64,000 nucleotides of DNA from Clostridia bacterium (GCA_017414505.1 JAFQLQ010000022.1:62001-126000), one strand, 5' to 3'; shown: positions 53,121 to 63,900, counted from the stretch's first letter. Made by a program: numbers and translations. Notes: generated by a model not told the origin, from the sequence alone.

Positions 53121-54074
53121 ATGATGAAAATTAAATCAGGAAGCGGCACCGGAGAAAAAAAGGCTCCGTACCTGAAACGCTTGAAAGCTGATTTTAAACA
53201 AAATGCCGTACTTTATTTGATTGTGGCACTTCCGCTTATTTACTACATACTGTTTCATTATGTGCCTATGTACGGTCTTTTAATCAGTTTTAAAAATTAC
53301 AGTCCTGCAATGGGTGTTATGGAAAGTCCGTGGGTTGGCTTAAAACACTTTATGAGCTTTTTTAACGGAATATATTTTGAAAGAATACTTTCAAATACAT
53401 TCCGCATAAGCTTTTTCAGCATCCTTTTCGGATTTCCTGCACCAATTTTGCTGGCGCTTCTTATAAATGAATTTACAAATAAGAAATTTGTAAAAACCGT
53501 TCAGACTATAACATATCTTCCGCATTTCATTTCTTTGGTGGTTGTATGCGGTATTATTTCCAGCTTTGCAGGTTCAAACGGCATAATAACAAATCTTATT
53601 GAAAAATTCACCAATGACAACACATCAATACTGGTAAAACCCGAATGCTTTACTGCTCTTTATGTAATATCTGATATCTGGCAGGCGATCGGCTGGGATT
53701 CTATAATTTATTTTGCGGCACTTACAAGTATTGATCCGGAGCTTTACGAAGCGTGTACAATAGACGGGGGAGGACGTTTGCGTCAGGCGTGGAATGTTAC
53801 TCTTCCGGGCATTATGCCTACTATAATTATAATGCTTATTTTAAGAATGGGCAGTATTTTAAGTGTAGGATATGAAAAAATCATATTACTTTATAATCCG
53901 CTTACATACAAAACTGCAGATGTTATTTCGACATATGTTTACAGAAAAGGTTTGCTTGAAAACAACTACAGCTATGCTACTGCAATAGGTCTTTTCAATT
54001 CGGTTGTAAATGTAATATTCCTGGTTCTTGCCAACACGATAAGTAAAAAGGTTTCGGATACCAGCTTGTGGTAA
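53121..54074 (+). CDS. LplB-like ABC sugar permease
   Basis: A 317-residue inner-membrane permease with about six TM helices ('AVLYLIVALPLIYYILF' first). It has the LplB N-terminal signature 'HYVPMYGLLISFKNYSPAMG' and the EAA-like cytoplasmic loop 'ELYEACTIDGGGRLRQAWNVTLPGIMP', which docks the ATPase. Partner of the permease at 54099. No ATPase gene is present, as is usual for this class, which shares an MsmX-type ATPase encoded elsewhere. Two adjacent ATGs (53121, 53124) both fit the GGAG site. Confidence 0.94.
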   Translation: MMKIKSGSGTGEKKAPYLKRLKADFKQNAVLYLIVALPLIYYILFHYVPMYGLLISFKNYSPAMGVMESPWVGLKHFMSFFNGIYFERILSNTFRISFFSILFGFPAPILLALLINEFTNKKFVKTVQTITYLPHFISLVVVCGIISSFAGSNGIITNLIEKFTNDNTSILVKPECFTALYVISDIWQAIGWDSIIYFAALTSIDPELYEACTIDGGGRLRQAWNVTLPGIMPTIIIMLILRMGSILSVGYEKIILLYNPLTYKTADVISTYVYRKGLLENNYSYATAIGLFNSVVNVIFLVLANTISKKVSDTSLW

Positions 54075-54098
54075 AAGATATAGTAAAGAAGGTAGTTT

Positions 54099-54980
54099 AT
54101 GAGAAAAGAAAGTTTTTCCAGAAAATTGTTTCTTTTATTTGATGCAATTATTATGATATTATTAATGGTGGTATGCTTGTATCCTATGCTTTACGTTGTG
54201 TTTGCTTCTTTCAGCGATTCTGCAAAGCTTATGGCAAACACAGGTCTTTTGTGGAAGCCTATAGGATTCAATACTGCCGCATACAAAGCCGTTGCCGAGA
54301 ATCCTATGATTTTATCCGGCTACGGAAATACGCTCTTTATACTGTTTTTCGGTGTTATAATTAATATTACAATGACATCGCTTGCGGCGTATTTTTTATC
54401 AAGAAAAAACAAGATAATGCTTAAAGGCCCTATAATGGCTCTTATGATTTTTACAATGTATTTCAGCGGCGGAATGATACCAATTTTCCTAACCGTTAAA
54501 AATCTCGGACTTTACAATTCTCTTTGGGGAGTAATTCTTCCGGGAACAATAAGTACATATAATCTTATAATTATGAGAACCTCTTTTATGAGCATACCAG
54601 CAAATTTGGAGGAGGCAGCTTTTCTTGACGGAGCAGGACATTTAACAATTCTTTGGCATGTTGTTCTGCCTCTTTCCAAGGCGATTATTGCGGTAATGGT
54701 TCTTTATTACGGAGTAGGACACTGGAATGCGTGGTTTAACGCAAGCATTTATCTTAACGACAGAAGCAAATATCCTCTGCAGCTTATATTAAGGGAAATT
54801 CTTCTGCAGAATGATGTATCCAATATGGCGCAAAATGCAGGTTCTGCTGAAATTTACAGCGTTGCGGAAAGTATAAAATATGCGGTTGTTGTGGTTGCAA
54901 CTCTGCCAATACTTTGTATTTATCCGTTTTTACAGAAATATTTTGTAAAAGGCGTTATGATTGGTGCTTTGAAAGGATAA
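54099..54980 (+). CDS. YtcP-like ABC sugar permease
   Basis: A 293-residue inner-membrane permease with about six TM helices. Family signatures are 'CLYPMLYVVFASFSDS', 'MYFSGGMIPIFLTVKNLGLYNSLW', and the EAA loop 'NLEEAAFLDGAGHLTILWHVVLPLSKAI'. The end 'FLQKYFVKGVMIGALKG' is the standard C-terminus of YtcP/LplC permeases. Completes the CUT1 importer with the two upstream genes (24-bp gap). Confidence 0.95.
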   Translation: MRKESFSRKLFLLFDAIIMILLMVVCLYPMLYVVFASFSDSAKLMANTGLLWKPIGFNTAAYKAVAENPMILSGYGNTLFILFFGVIINITMTSLAAYFLSRKNKIMLKGPIMALMIFTMYFSGGMIPIFLTVKNLGLYNSLWGVILPGTISTYNLIIMRTSFMSIPANLEEAAFLDGAGHLTILWHVVLPLSKAIIAVMVLYYGVGHWNAWFNASIYLNDRSKYPLQLILREILLQNDVSNMAQNAGSAEIYSVAESIKYAVVVVATLPILCIYPFLQKYFVKGVMIGALKG

Positions 54981-55011
54981 AATTAATTAAAAGACAGGGG
55001 TACTTTGGAAT

Positions 55012-57294
55012 ATGATATGGTCTAAATTAAAAAAGATGCTTTCAAATGACTTCCGAGGGACAATTATAATTGCAATTCTGGCAATTTTTGCCATACCGGT
55101 AGCCTGCAGTCTTGTTATGATGCAACTAAACATAAATGCGGTTGAAAAGGATATTATAAAAACAGATGAAATTATGATTAATACCATTTCGGCGTATTTT
55201 GAAAAAGAGGTTGCATCTTCAAGTGCAGTTGCTACTGCTATTCCCAACAGTAAGCATTTTAAGGAAATTCTTGGTCGGGGTTACTTTGACAAGAATAATG
55301 CTGAATTTTTAAGCGGAGTTTACAGATTTGCAACTGAACTTAAGAATCTCACTGCGGAATCGTCGGCTGTAAGCGATATATTTGTTGTTTTTAATGAGAT
55401 TGATCTTGTTGTATCCTCTTCTATGTTTGAATCAAAAAAGAATTTTTTTGATAAATATTATATCAATACAGATGCAACGTCCGAGTTGTGGAACGAAAAG
55501 CTTGGCAGGAATATGTATTCTCAGCATATGATTGTAAATAACGGCAATCAGAAATATATTGATTTCTTCTATAATCAGGAATACGGGCTTAAAAGACCGG
55601 TTCCGGCTTATGTTGTGGTAATACGTATGTCTGCCCAAAAGCTTATTGATTATGCTCTGGACATTTATGATTTCGATAAAAAAGAAATGTGCGTTATTGA
55701 TAAAAACAATAACGTTATGTTCAGAATAGGCGATGAAATTCTGGAAAATATAAGCTATGATGAACTGAGTAATTATCCGGATATGAAAAACGAAAAAGAT
55801 TATATGTGGATGTCTTTGAAATCCGCATATAACGGCTGGAAATATGTTCTTTCCACAGATAATGAATATCTTAGCGAAAAAGTTCAGTATAATAAGTATC
55901 TTGCAGTTGTAAATACTATAATTTATCTTATTATGGCAATCCTTTTCCTTTGTATATATATTGTTAAAAATTATCTGCCGGTAAAGAAAATTACATCTAT
56001 GATAAACAGCTCTGAAGATGTTAATTTCAAGCTGATTGAGAATATAGTTTCCGAGCATAATTCGTTCAGACTGCAGATAGATAAATACGAGAAAAAGGAT
56101 TCTGAAATTCACCAGGAAAAGTTCCTTAACAATATTCTTTCCTTAGAAAGAAACAGAAATGCTGTTCTTAAGGAAGCTTGTAATCTTGATATAAAATTTT
56201 TATCAGATAAATTCCATCTGATGCTTATTGATGTTTATGATTCCAACTCTATTTTTGAAGCGGAGGAAATAGACGATTTAGAGCGTATTTCAAGTGTGGA
56301 AATCATAGTTAAAAACATATTTGAAGAGCTGTTTGAAAAAATTGGCTGTGCATATGTTATTCCAAAAAATGATAAGTTTGTTTGTATTGTAAATTGTAAC
56401 AACAATGCAGATAATCTGAAAAAAGAAATTCGTGAAATTCTTGAATTCGGCAAATCACTTATAGAAAAACAGTTTAATATCTATATGTCGGTTAACGTGG
56501 GAGATTTGTGCTACGGAATTGAAAATATTCATAAAGCTTACATTGAATTAAATTCGCTGTATAAAAAATCACGATTTATAAAAAATAAAGAAATTGTGTT
56601 TTTTGATGATATTTCAAACGAAATTCCGCGTGTAATCTGTAATAATGAGTTAATTGAAAAAATTTCAAGCTTTGTTCAGCTTGGAGATTTTGAATCCGCA
56701 ATGAACTGTATTACAAAAGTTGCCGACCTTTTTGCAGGAAAAGAATTTCAGCTGTTTACGGTTAAAATAATCAATGAAATTTCGTCGGTTTTCCCTGAAG
56801 ACGATGATACAAAACAAGGGATTTATACTTTTGTTAATAAAATTCTGGAATTTGAATCCTGCGACAGCTATATAAAAAATTTTGAATATCTTGTTAAGTA
56901 CACCTGCGATTATGTGAATGATATGGAATGTAATAATAACGAGGAAATAAAGAATCCGGGCGTAAATTCTATGCTCAGTAAAATTAAAGAATATGTGGCG
57001 GAAAAATACAGCGACTGCTCTATAACAGTTGCGTATATAGGAAGCTATGTAGGAGTTACTCCATACTATGCTTCGAGAATTTTCAAGGAAAGTACAGGCG
57101 AAAATCTTTCCGACTATATAAGCCGCTACCGTATTGAAAAAGCAAAGCAGTTTCTTGAACAGGATTCTAGACTCCCTATTTCCAAACTCTACGAAATGGT
57201 AGGATTTGGAAGTGAACGTACCTTTATGAGAATTTTCTGTAAATATGAGGGCGTAACAGTCGGGCAGTATAAGAAAATGCTGAAAAAAGAATAA
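55012..57294 (+). CDS. Membrane-bound AraC-family regulator (YesS-like)
   Basis: A 760-residue one-component regulator. TM1 (~18-38), an extracellular sensor domain (~40-300), TM2 (~303-325), a cytoplasmic GGDEF-like degenerate linker (~370-560) and an AraC HTH (~655-760: 'CSITVAYIGSYVGVTPYYASRIFK', 'PISKLYEMVGFGSERTFMRIFC'). In Firmicutes this class sits beside LplB/YtcP importers and activates them in response to external glycan fragments. Last gene of the large operon (31-bp gap after the permease), so positive feedback on the operon is likely. The second copy at 57373 points the other way. Confidence 0.9.
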   Translation: MIWSKLKKMLSNDFRGTIIIAILAIFAIPVACSLVMMQLNINAVEKDIIKTDEIMINTISAYFEKEVASSSAVATAIPNSKHFKEILGRGYFDKNNAEFLSGVYRFATELKNLTAESSAVSDIFVVFNEIDLVVSSSMFESKKNFFDKYYINTDATSELWNEKLGRNMYSQHMIVNNGNQKYIDFFYNQEYGLKRPVPAYVVVIRMSAQKLIDYALDIYDFDKKEMCVIDKNNNVMFRIGDEILENISYDELSNYPDMKNEKDYMWMSLKSAYNGWKYVLSTDNEYLSEKVQYNKYLAVVNTIIYLIMAILFLCIYIVKNYLPVKKITSMINSSEDVNFKLIENIVSEHNSFRLQIDKYEKKDSEIHQEKFLNNILSLERNRNAVLKEACNLDIKFLSDKFHLMLIDVYDSNSIFEAEEIDDLERISSVEIIVKNIFEELFEKIGCAYVIPKNDKFVCIVNCNNNADNLKKEIREILEFGKSLIEKQFNIYMSVNVGDLCYGIENIHKAYIELNSLYKKSRFIKNKEIVFFDDISNEIPRVICNNELIEKISSFVQLGDFESAMNCITKVADLFAGKEFQLFTVKIINEISSVFPEDDDTKQGIYTFVNKILEFESCDSYIKNFEYLVKYTCDYVNDMECNNNEEIKNPGVNSMLSKIKEYVAEKYSDCSITVAYIGSYVGVTPYYASRIFKESTGENLSDYISRYRIEKAKQFLEQDSRLPISKLYEMVGFGSERTFMRIFCKYEGVTVGQYKKMLKKE

Positions 57295-57305
57295 AATAAT
57301 ACAGC

Positions 57306-57358
57306 AAAAGGCGTTGCCTCAACTGAGTGAAAATCACTTATTGAGACACGCCCTTTTT
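57306..57358. terminator. Terminator of the large operon, repeated type
   Basis: AAAAGGCGTTGCCTCAA ... inner AGTGA/TCACT hairpin ... TTGAGACACGCC, T-run. Bidirectional between convergent regulators and a close relative of the hairpin at 23973-24030. Confidence 0.8.
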
Positions 57359-57372
57359 ATAGCATTATAATA

Positions 57373-59598
57373 CTACTGCTGATCCTGAACCCTGTACATA
57401 CTCGGGGTTATTTTTTCGTATTTTTTAAAAACTCTGTTAAAGGTTCTTATATGGTTATAGCCAACCATATTGGATATTTCGTTAAATGTATATTTTCCTG
57501 TTTCTATGAGTTCTTTTGCTTTTGTAAGGCGGTATTTATTGATAAAGTCTATAAGGGATTCGCCGTAAGTGTTTTTGAATATTTTTGAAACATATGCGGA
57601 GGTTAATCCGAAATAGTCTGCAATTGAAGATACACAAAGACTCATATCGCTGTAGTTTTCATATACATATTTGATTATTTTTGCAACGTGGTTGGACTGA
57701 TTGTTGAAGGTTGTATTTTTCTTGCATAAATCGCTTACTGCATTAAGTATATGATTTTTAATGTTATAATCAATCTGCGTACTGTTTGCGGAAAAAACAT
57801 TAAGAATTTCTTCAATGGCATATGATGAGCCGGAGGATATTTTAAGCAATGATGCGGCTAAATCATACACAACATATTTTTTCTGTGCAAAAAGATTTTC
57901 ATCATCATTCTGAATCGTTTCAAATATCTGATTTATAATTAAAGCGGCGTTTTCAAGGTCTGCAAGCTGAATACAACTTATAAGATTACTTTCAACATCG
58001 GGAGTAAAACAACTGCTTGTCTCTGCAGGCTCCTGAATATCACGGTACAGAAGAGAGCTGCTGATGTTCATTATATTTTTATAGGATATTACCTGCAAAG
58101 CCTCGTAATAAGCTCTTGGCAGCTTCTGAATACTGTCGTGCAGATCGGATAACGCATAGGATATATTAAGGTCGAAATGACTTTTTATAAAGCTTAATCC
58201 GTACTGAGCTTTTTCTGTAATAAAATCGTAGTTTTTATCGTCGGTGTTAAAAATATTTATAACACATCCGAATAAATTATCTGTATATAATACGTACCCT
58301 GCAGAGTTTTCGGTATTGAACAGTTCTTCAAATATGTTGGACATAATAAATTTTAATTCACTGTATTTTTCTTCCGTGCTTATTGAGGTATCATCAACAT
58401 AAAATTCATCAAAATTCTGAATATTGAATATGAGAAAACCATAAACTCCGTCTTTAAAGTGAATATCGTATTTTTCTGCTGTTTCTATTGAATATTCCTC
58501 GAACGGAGAGCCTTTAAGCATACAATTTAAATGCCACATTCTGAGTGTGCTGTTTAAGTGATTGTTTTCCGATGAGATGGTTTTTATATAATTGCTGATG
58601 TTGCTGTATTCATTTTTATTATCAGCAATTTTAAATAAATTAAGTATGTTTTTAACAGGTGTGTAATGCTGTTTTGAAAAACGAAATGCCATAAGTATAG
58701 CAATAATAACTGATAAAAGTATTATAGCTACAGCAAATAAACGCATATAAAGAACGTGCTTTTTAAGCATCTGCTTGGGCGAAATCGAAACAACAGTCAT
58801 ATTGATTGTATCAAAGGAAATATGATTTGTTGAAACGAAAATTTCACTGTTTTCTTTAGGAACTTCGCTGATATATTTTGGAATAGCTCTGTTACTTGGC
58901 GAATTGTATAAAGAAAGCTCACCGTGGCTGTCAAAAATAAAAATGTCACACAAGCCTGTCCATTTTATTTCTTCCACATCGTGAAACAGAATGTTTCTGT
59001 CCACAATTATGGAAATTGATAAATCAGGCTCTTTTGGAACGGATATATTATACGCTATAGTGTCATAATTACGGCTGTTTTCCGTAAAAGTTACCGGCGA
59101 AAAATTTCCGGAGCCTGTAGCGTTTAAAAGCTCGTTTTTCCATTCTTCGTACGAAGCATTGCTTGAAAAATACGTATCATAAAACAGCTTGCTGTCTATA
59201 ATTCCGGATTTAGCAATAATGCAGTCTGTTTTTTTGTTATAAATATAAAAGAAATTTATATTGTTTCTGAATATGTAGCTAAAAGAAATATCATTTAAAA
59301 ACCTGGTAACTTCACTGCTTTTGTAATAATCATCAATATTGGTAACAGCAGCAACTGCGGCAATATCTTTGTGAAAGCTTATATTGGAATAAAGCTGGCG
59401 TATGCTTATCATTGTGTTTTTTACATTGTGTGTCATATTGCTGATTACATAATCGTTGAAATGCAGTGTTTGCTGATTATAGTTTTTATCGTAGTACGAA
59501 AAGCCTATAATCATAGCAGTTGTTGTAATTGCTATTATGATGATATAGGAAATAATCCATTTAACTATTAAGTTTACCTGTTTAATATTTTTTCTCAA
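57373..59598 (-). CDS. Membrane-bound AraC-family regulator (second copy)
   Basis: About 741 residues, same architecture as the gene at 55012: TM1 (~12-35), extracellular sensor (~40-285), TM2 (~290-312), degenerate GGDEF-like linker and AraC HTH at the end ('MSLCVSSIADYFGLTSAYVSKIFK', 'TFNEISNMVGYNHIRTFNRVFK', 'ITPSMYRV'). Sequence similarity to the other copy is moderate, so they likely sense different ligands. The start is a TTG: 59598 has AGGA at nine bases, while the in-frame TTG at 59604 is only three bases from it. A strong promoter lies at 59634-59663. Likely target: the leftward or divergent genes at 59672-64000. Confidence 0.87.
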   Translation of the reverse strand: MRKNIKQVNLIVKWIISYIIIIAITTTAMIIGFSYYDKNYNQQTLHFNDYVISNMTHNVKNTMISIRQLYSNISFHKDIAAVAAVTNIDDYYKSSEVTRFLNDISFSYIFRNNINFFYIYNKKTDCIIAKSGIIDSKLFYDTYFSSNASYEEWKNELLNATGSGNFSPVTFTENSRNYDTIAYNISVPKEPDLSISIIVDRNILFHDVEEIKWTGLCDIFIFDSHGELSLYNSPSNRAIPKYISEVPKENSEIFVSTNHISFDTINMTVVSISPKQMLKKHVLYMRLFAVAIILLSVIIAILMAFRFSKQHYTPVKNILNLFKIADNKNEYSNISNYIKTISSENNHLNSTLRMWHLNCMLKGSPFEEYSIETAEKYDIHFKDGVYGFLIFNIQNFDEFYVDDTSISTEEKYSELKFIMSNIFEELFNTENSAGYVLYTDNLFGCVINIFNTDDKNYDFITEKAQYGLSFIKSHFDLNISYALSDLHDSIQKLPRAYYEALQVISYKNIMNISSSLLYRDIQEPAETSSCFTPDVESNLISCIQLADLENAALIINQIFETIQNDDENLFAQKKYVVYDLAASLLKISSGSSYAIEEILNVFSANSTQIDYNIKNHILNAVSDLCKKNTTFNNQSNHVAKIIKYVYENYSDMSLCVSSIADYFGLTSAYVSKIFKNTYGESLIDFINKYRLTKAKELIETGKYTFNEISNMVGYNHIRTFNRVFKKYEKITPSMYRVQDQQ

Positions 59599-59633
59599 GA
59601 CCAATCATCCTTTGAAATTTCGATTGACTAATA

Positions 59634-59663
59634 ATTATAACATTATTCAATGGCATATGTCAA
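59634..59663 (-). promoter_or_regulatory. Promoter for the second membrane AraC regulator
   Basis: On the - strand TTGACA (complement of 59658-59663), 18-base spacer, TATAAT (complement of 59634-59639), in the gap after the URO-D-like gene. The regulator thus has its own promoter. Confidence 0.7.
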
Positions 59664-59671
59664 GCATACTG

Positions 59672-60766
59672 CTATTTAAAACTACGGGAAAATACTTCTT
59701 CTGCTTCTTCTTTGTTTTTAGCACTCATATTAAAGGATACTCCTGATTTGTATTTGCCAAAATCAAAGGTTTCAGCTTCTTCATTGGTAATACCGAATCC
59801 GCACATAGCAGTTTTGTTTTCTTTGAATTTATCATAAATCTGCGAAAGAAGCTCGGGACCAAACTGATATTTGTCCATACGCCCGAAATTATGTCCTTTT
59901 ATTTTTTCTTCGCCAATCAGTTCGTACATCCATTGGTCTGCTCTGCCGCAGAAATGCATGGATGCGTTGCCGAAATGCTCGCAGATTCTCTGATTATACG
60001 GTTTTACAAATTCTTTGTAACAATCAAGAGAAAGGTTTACGGCAGAATCGTCTCTTAAGGTTACTCTGCCCGGATAAAGGCTTTGCCAGTGATAATTAAA
60101 ACCGTCTGTTTCGTCATTCATAACAGTTTTTAATTTTTCCATAAATTTAATATATGTCTCGGATATAAGTGCCATAAGCTCGTGAATAAGGTCAGGATCG
60201 TCATATATAGCGTAATATATATCCGAACCCCAGAGTAAATGCGCCACGTCAAACGGGCCCTGAAGGTCAGGATGATATAATTTTATACCTTTACTGCATT
60301 TTTCGTAGGGCGCAAGCTTTTCCTTAAAAAATTCATATGTTTCTATAACCTTTGCACCAAACCCTGTGTTTAAATCGGGGATTCCTGCGTCTACAACCTT
60401 TTTAATTTTATCCACACTGTCAAAGGCTTCAACCCAGGGCATATTGTTGTTTACTATAAAGCTTTTTGCACCAAAAAGAGATGGGAATAAGCCTACTCCG
60501 TAGTTTGCCCTCAGCATAGGAATACAATCGCATTCACTGTCAAATGCAGGTGTTGAACGCAACAGCTCGTTGCACATCATTTTGGATAAATCCTCGTGAA
60601 TTTCCGGAATGGAATAAGGTTGAAATTTATCTGAACCAAACATTATAACAACAGGTGCACGGTCAGCTTCCTGCCAGCTTAATACTTTTTTAAAGCGCTG
60701 TTCGGATTCTTCTATTCTGTTAAGGTCAATTTTTTGTTCTGCATATTCAAGAATTGCGTTTAACAT
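59672..60766 (-). CDS. Uroporphyrinogen decarboxylase (URO-D) superfamily protein
   Basis: A 364-residue cytoplasmic protein with the URO-D/cobalamin-methyltransferase barrel: 'RFKKVLSWQEADRAPVVIMFG', 'GPFDVAHLLWGSDIYYAIYDDPDLIHELM', and 'ASMHFCGRADQW', where a His-x-Cys pair recalls the zinc site of MtaA/MtbA-like methyltransferases. It lacks the N-terminal arginine cluster typical of haem-pathway HemE, so haem synthesis is unlikely. Relatives frequently lie in clostridial sugar-utilisation loci without known function. AAGGAG site before the ATG. Leftward, divergent from the surface protein at 60970; no corrinoid or methyltransferase partner is seen. Confidence 0.82.
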   Translation of the reverse strand: MLNAILEYAEQKIDLNRIEESEQRFKKVLSWQEADRAPVVIMFGSDKFQPYSIPEIHEDLSKMMCNELLRSTPAFDSECDCIPMLRANYGVGLFPSLFGAKSFIVNNNMPWVEAFDSVDKIKKVVDAGIPDLNTGFGAKVIETYEFFKEKLAPYEKCSKGIKLYHPDLQGPFDVAHLLWGSDIYYAIYDDPDLIHELMALISETYIKFMEKLKTVMNDETDGFNYHWQSLYPGRVTLRDDSAVNLSLDCYKEFVKPYNQRICEHFGNASMHFCGRADQWMYELIGEEKIKGHNFGRMDKYQFGPELLSQIYDKFKENKTAMCGFGITNEEAETFDFGKYKSGVSFNMSAKNKEEAEEVFSRSFK

Positions 60767-60893
60767 TTTAAATTCTCCTTCAAAAGTTCGTTTTTAACAG
60801 TATAACACATTTCTGCCGTATAAATAAATAGACATATAAAAGAAAAACTGGACAAAAAGCAGAGTATTGTCCATAAAGTCCAAGTTTTGTCTG

Positions 60894-60922
60894 TTGAAAT
60901 TAAGAGTGCTTATTGTTAAAAT
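60894..60922 (+). promoter_or_regulatory. Promoter for the surface protein at 60970
   Basis: TTGAAA (60894-60899), 17-base spacer, TAAAAT (60917-60922), 47 bases before the ATG. Just upstream (60849-60891) are imperfect inverted GGACAAAA/TTTTGTC and GGAC/GTCC elements that could be regulator sites. The rest of 60767-60893 shows only a weak leftward TATACT box for the URO-D-like gene. Confidence 0.55.
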
Positions 60923-60969
60923 TAAAATAGATAATAAACAATCCGAAAATGATTTTACGGAGGAGCTAT

Positions 60970-63900
60970 ATGGTAAAATACAGAGGAAAAGTTCTTAATA
61001 TTTTTTTAATATGTGTTATGCTTTTAAATTTGATGCCCATATTGGTGAGTGCGGAGGCTTCTTATGATGAAAAGCCGCCTATGGCAGGAAATAAATATCT
61101 TTTCTATGAAGATTTTAGTTACAGCGATAATGTGCCCGTTATTCCTGAACCCGGAGAAAATAATCCTACCGAAGCAGTTTTACCCTCAAGCAACGGTATT
61201 ATTGCCGGATACAACTGTGTGGTTCCTTCTGCCGCTACACCCAGTCAAAGTCCGTTGTCGTCTTCTGTTCCCGTTATTGAAAACGGCAGACTTAAGCTTA
61301 GCTGGAAAGACGGCAAGACAGACGGCAGACCTGATACCGATAAAGCGATTATCTGGTTTAAATCTGATAAATCAAGCTTTAGTTTGAACGGCAAATACAG
61401 GCTTGCCGTAGAATACGATATTGAAGCGGAAAATTCAAATCCCGTTGAAATGCTTATCAATACGGGAAACGGAGCAAGCGGAGTGCTTCACAGATTTGTT
61501 TCGAGCAGTATACAGCTTGGCGGAAACAGTTTTCGGGCACATAACGGATATAATTATTCGGGAAATCTTGCCGAAAAAATTACTATACCAAAAAAAGTGC
61601 GTGTAACAGTGGTTTTCGATAACAAAGGAAGCTGTGATAAGTTTGATTTGTATATCAACGGAATAAAAATAATTGACGACTTTACAAGAAGACAGTACAC
61701 TCCCACCATAGGAATGCTTTGCTTTGGTATTTCTGCGGAAAATACGGTATATATAGATAATATCAAAGTTTACAATGTTGGCATGAGCAACAAGGAAAAG
61801 GTTGATTCCGATTATGAATTTCTTGTAAGTGGCGGTTTTGGTGCAATTAACACATCCCGGCCGGAGCTTGTGGAAAACGACTTTTTCTGCGAACTGCCGG
61901 AGGGAAGCAGTATAAGGTTTTCTTCGGATGTTCCGGGGCTTATTAATACAGACGGAACAATTAACACACCAAAATGTAAAACGGAAGCTGTTGTTACGGC
62001 GACGGCGTGTATTGGTACTTATAAAAAAAGTGTAAGCTATCCCTGCACCATTGCAGGAGAACTTGTTATTCATCCGAAAGACAATGACCTCAGCGGATGG
62101 AAGGCTGACGGTTATTATTCATATTATAATGCGTATACACTTACAGACGGTACAGTTCCTGCCGTTGTGGTAACATCGGCATATGATGAAGAAAGCGGAG
62201 AACTTATAAAAACATCGGTTACAGATAATTTGATAACAAAGAAAACAAACAGTTCTTACGAAGATAACATTATTTACGGCTATCTCGATATATCTGAAAC
62301 AAACGCAAGGGTAGAATCCTTTATTATTGAAAACTGCAAAAGCAGTGATATTAATATTGACGGCAATCTGGTTATAAAAAATCTTGATGAAGAAAAAAGC
62401 TTCTGGAACGGTGAAGATTATACCGCAGTATTTCCTGCGTTTTCTCTTGGTGACGAAGAAAAAATAAGTATGATTTTTGCCATATACGAAAGCGGAAAGC
62501 TTATGGATTTCAGAGTGAAAGATGTTACTGTATACCCCGAAGGTGTTAAAGACAGTTGCGTCAGCGGAACTGTTAATATTCCCGGAAGAACTGAAAATAC
62601 AGTTGTCAAAGCAATGCTGTGGAGAGATTTTATAAGTATGAAACCGCTTATGGGAGTGAAATTCAGTTTGCCTCAGCTGCCTGAAGCTGAAAAAATAATT
62701 TCAGAATCACTTGCGGAGAATAAGCTTAATAAGGATGATAAATACACTTACACTACCGGAGCAAAGGATGGCAGTATAATTGGAATAAAATTTAAGGTTA
62801 CGAGTGACGGAGATTACAAAATAAATATTGGCGGAAAAGATACAGTATTTGAACTCAGCAAGATTTCTAAAGAAATTACCGTAAATGACATTACGGTTAA
62901 ACGGGATGTAAAAAATGAGACCGAATACACAATACTTCTTGATGTTATAACCAAAAAGTACAGTTTATGGCTGGGAAATGAAAAAACAGTTGAAATGTCA
63001 GAGCTATCGGCAGAAATTCCTGTTCCGGAGAAGGTTTTGTTTGAGCAGATTACGGGAGAGGGAAGTATTTCGGATTTTTCTGTATTTTATCCCACAATTC
63101 CCGATGCGGATGCAATTGTACTAGATTATGAATATCTTAAATCGGATGTTTTTACTCATCAGAAGCAATCCGCTGTAACAACAAACCTGCGCCTTCCTCT
63201 GAAAGGCAGAGCAGGAAGCGATATAGTATGGACATCTTCGGATACAAATGTAATAGCAGCCGATGGCGTGGTTAACAGCGAAAATAACACATCTGTTATC
63301 CTTACTGCAAAGCTGAGGTGCGGTGAAGAATATTTATCAAAAACTTTTGATTTAAACGTTATTAAATGGGAAAAGCAGGAACTGCCCGAAAAGAAAAAAA
63401 TAATTCTTGAGGATTCCTTTACCGATAACAAGGCAGTCTCTTTATGGCAGAATGATGATTCGGGCGGAGAAATATTTGTTGAAAACGAAGCTATGACGGT
63501 TAAACGTCTTGACGGAAGCGCAAAGGACACTACGACAATTTTTTATATGGATAAGGATTTAACAGTATATAACGGAAAGCTTTATGCACTTGAGTTTACC
63601 ATGAAACGGACAGGAAATCCTTTGGTTGTAATCCGTCAGAAAGGACCGAATGATTACTGTGCAATGGACTGGCTTACCGACGGTTCCATAAGATATGTAG
63701 ACGGTTATACACAGAAATTCTGCATTACCAAAGAAAAATTTTCACAAACAGAAATAAAAGTTACAATATTTTACGATACTCTTAATTCCACATTTTCAAT
63801 TTACATTGACGATAAGCCTGCTGTGGAAAATGTGATGTCACGTTCATCGGGACATGGTGTCGGTTCTGTAAATATAGCGATGGGTTCGGGGCAAACTGGC

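Noticed and set aside
55432..56112. 226-residue leftward open frame
   Set aside because: Antisense to the membrane AraC regulator; the Ile/Phe-rich composition comes from complementing an A+T-rich gene.
61435..62073. 212-residue leftward open frame
   Set aside because: Antisense to the secreted protein at 60970, Cys/Phe-rich, no ribosome site or family resemblance: a shadow frame.
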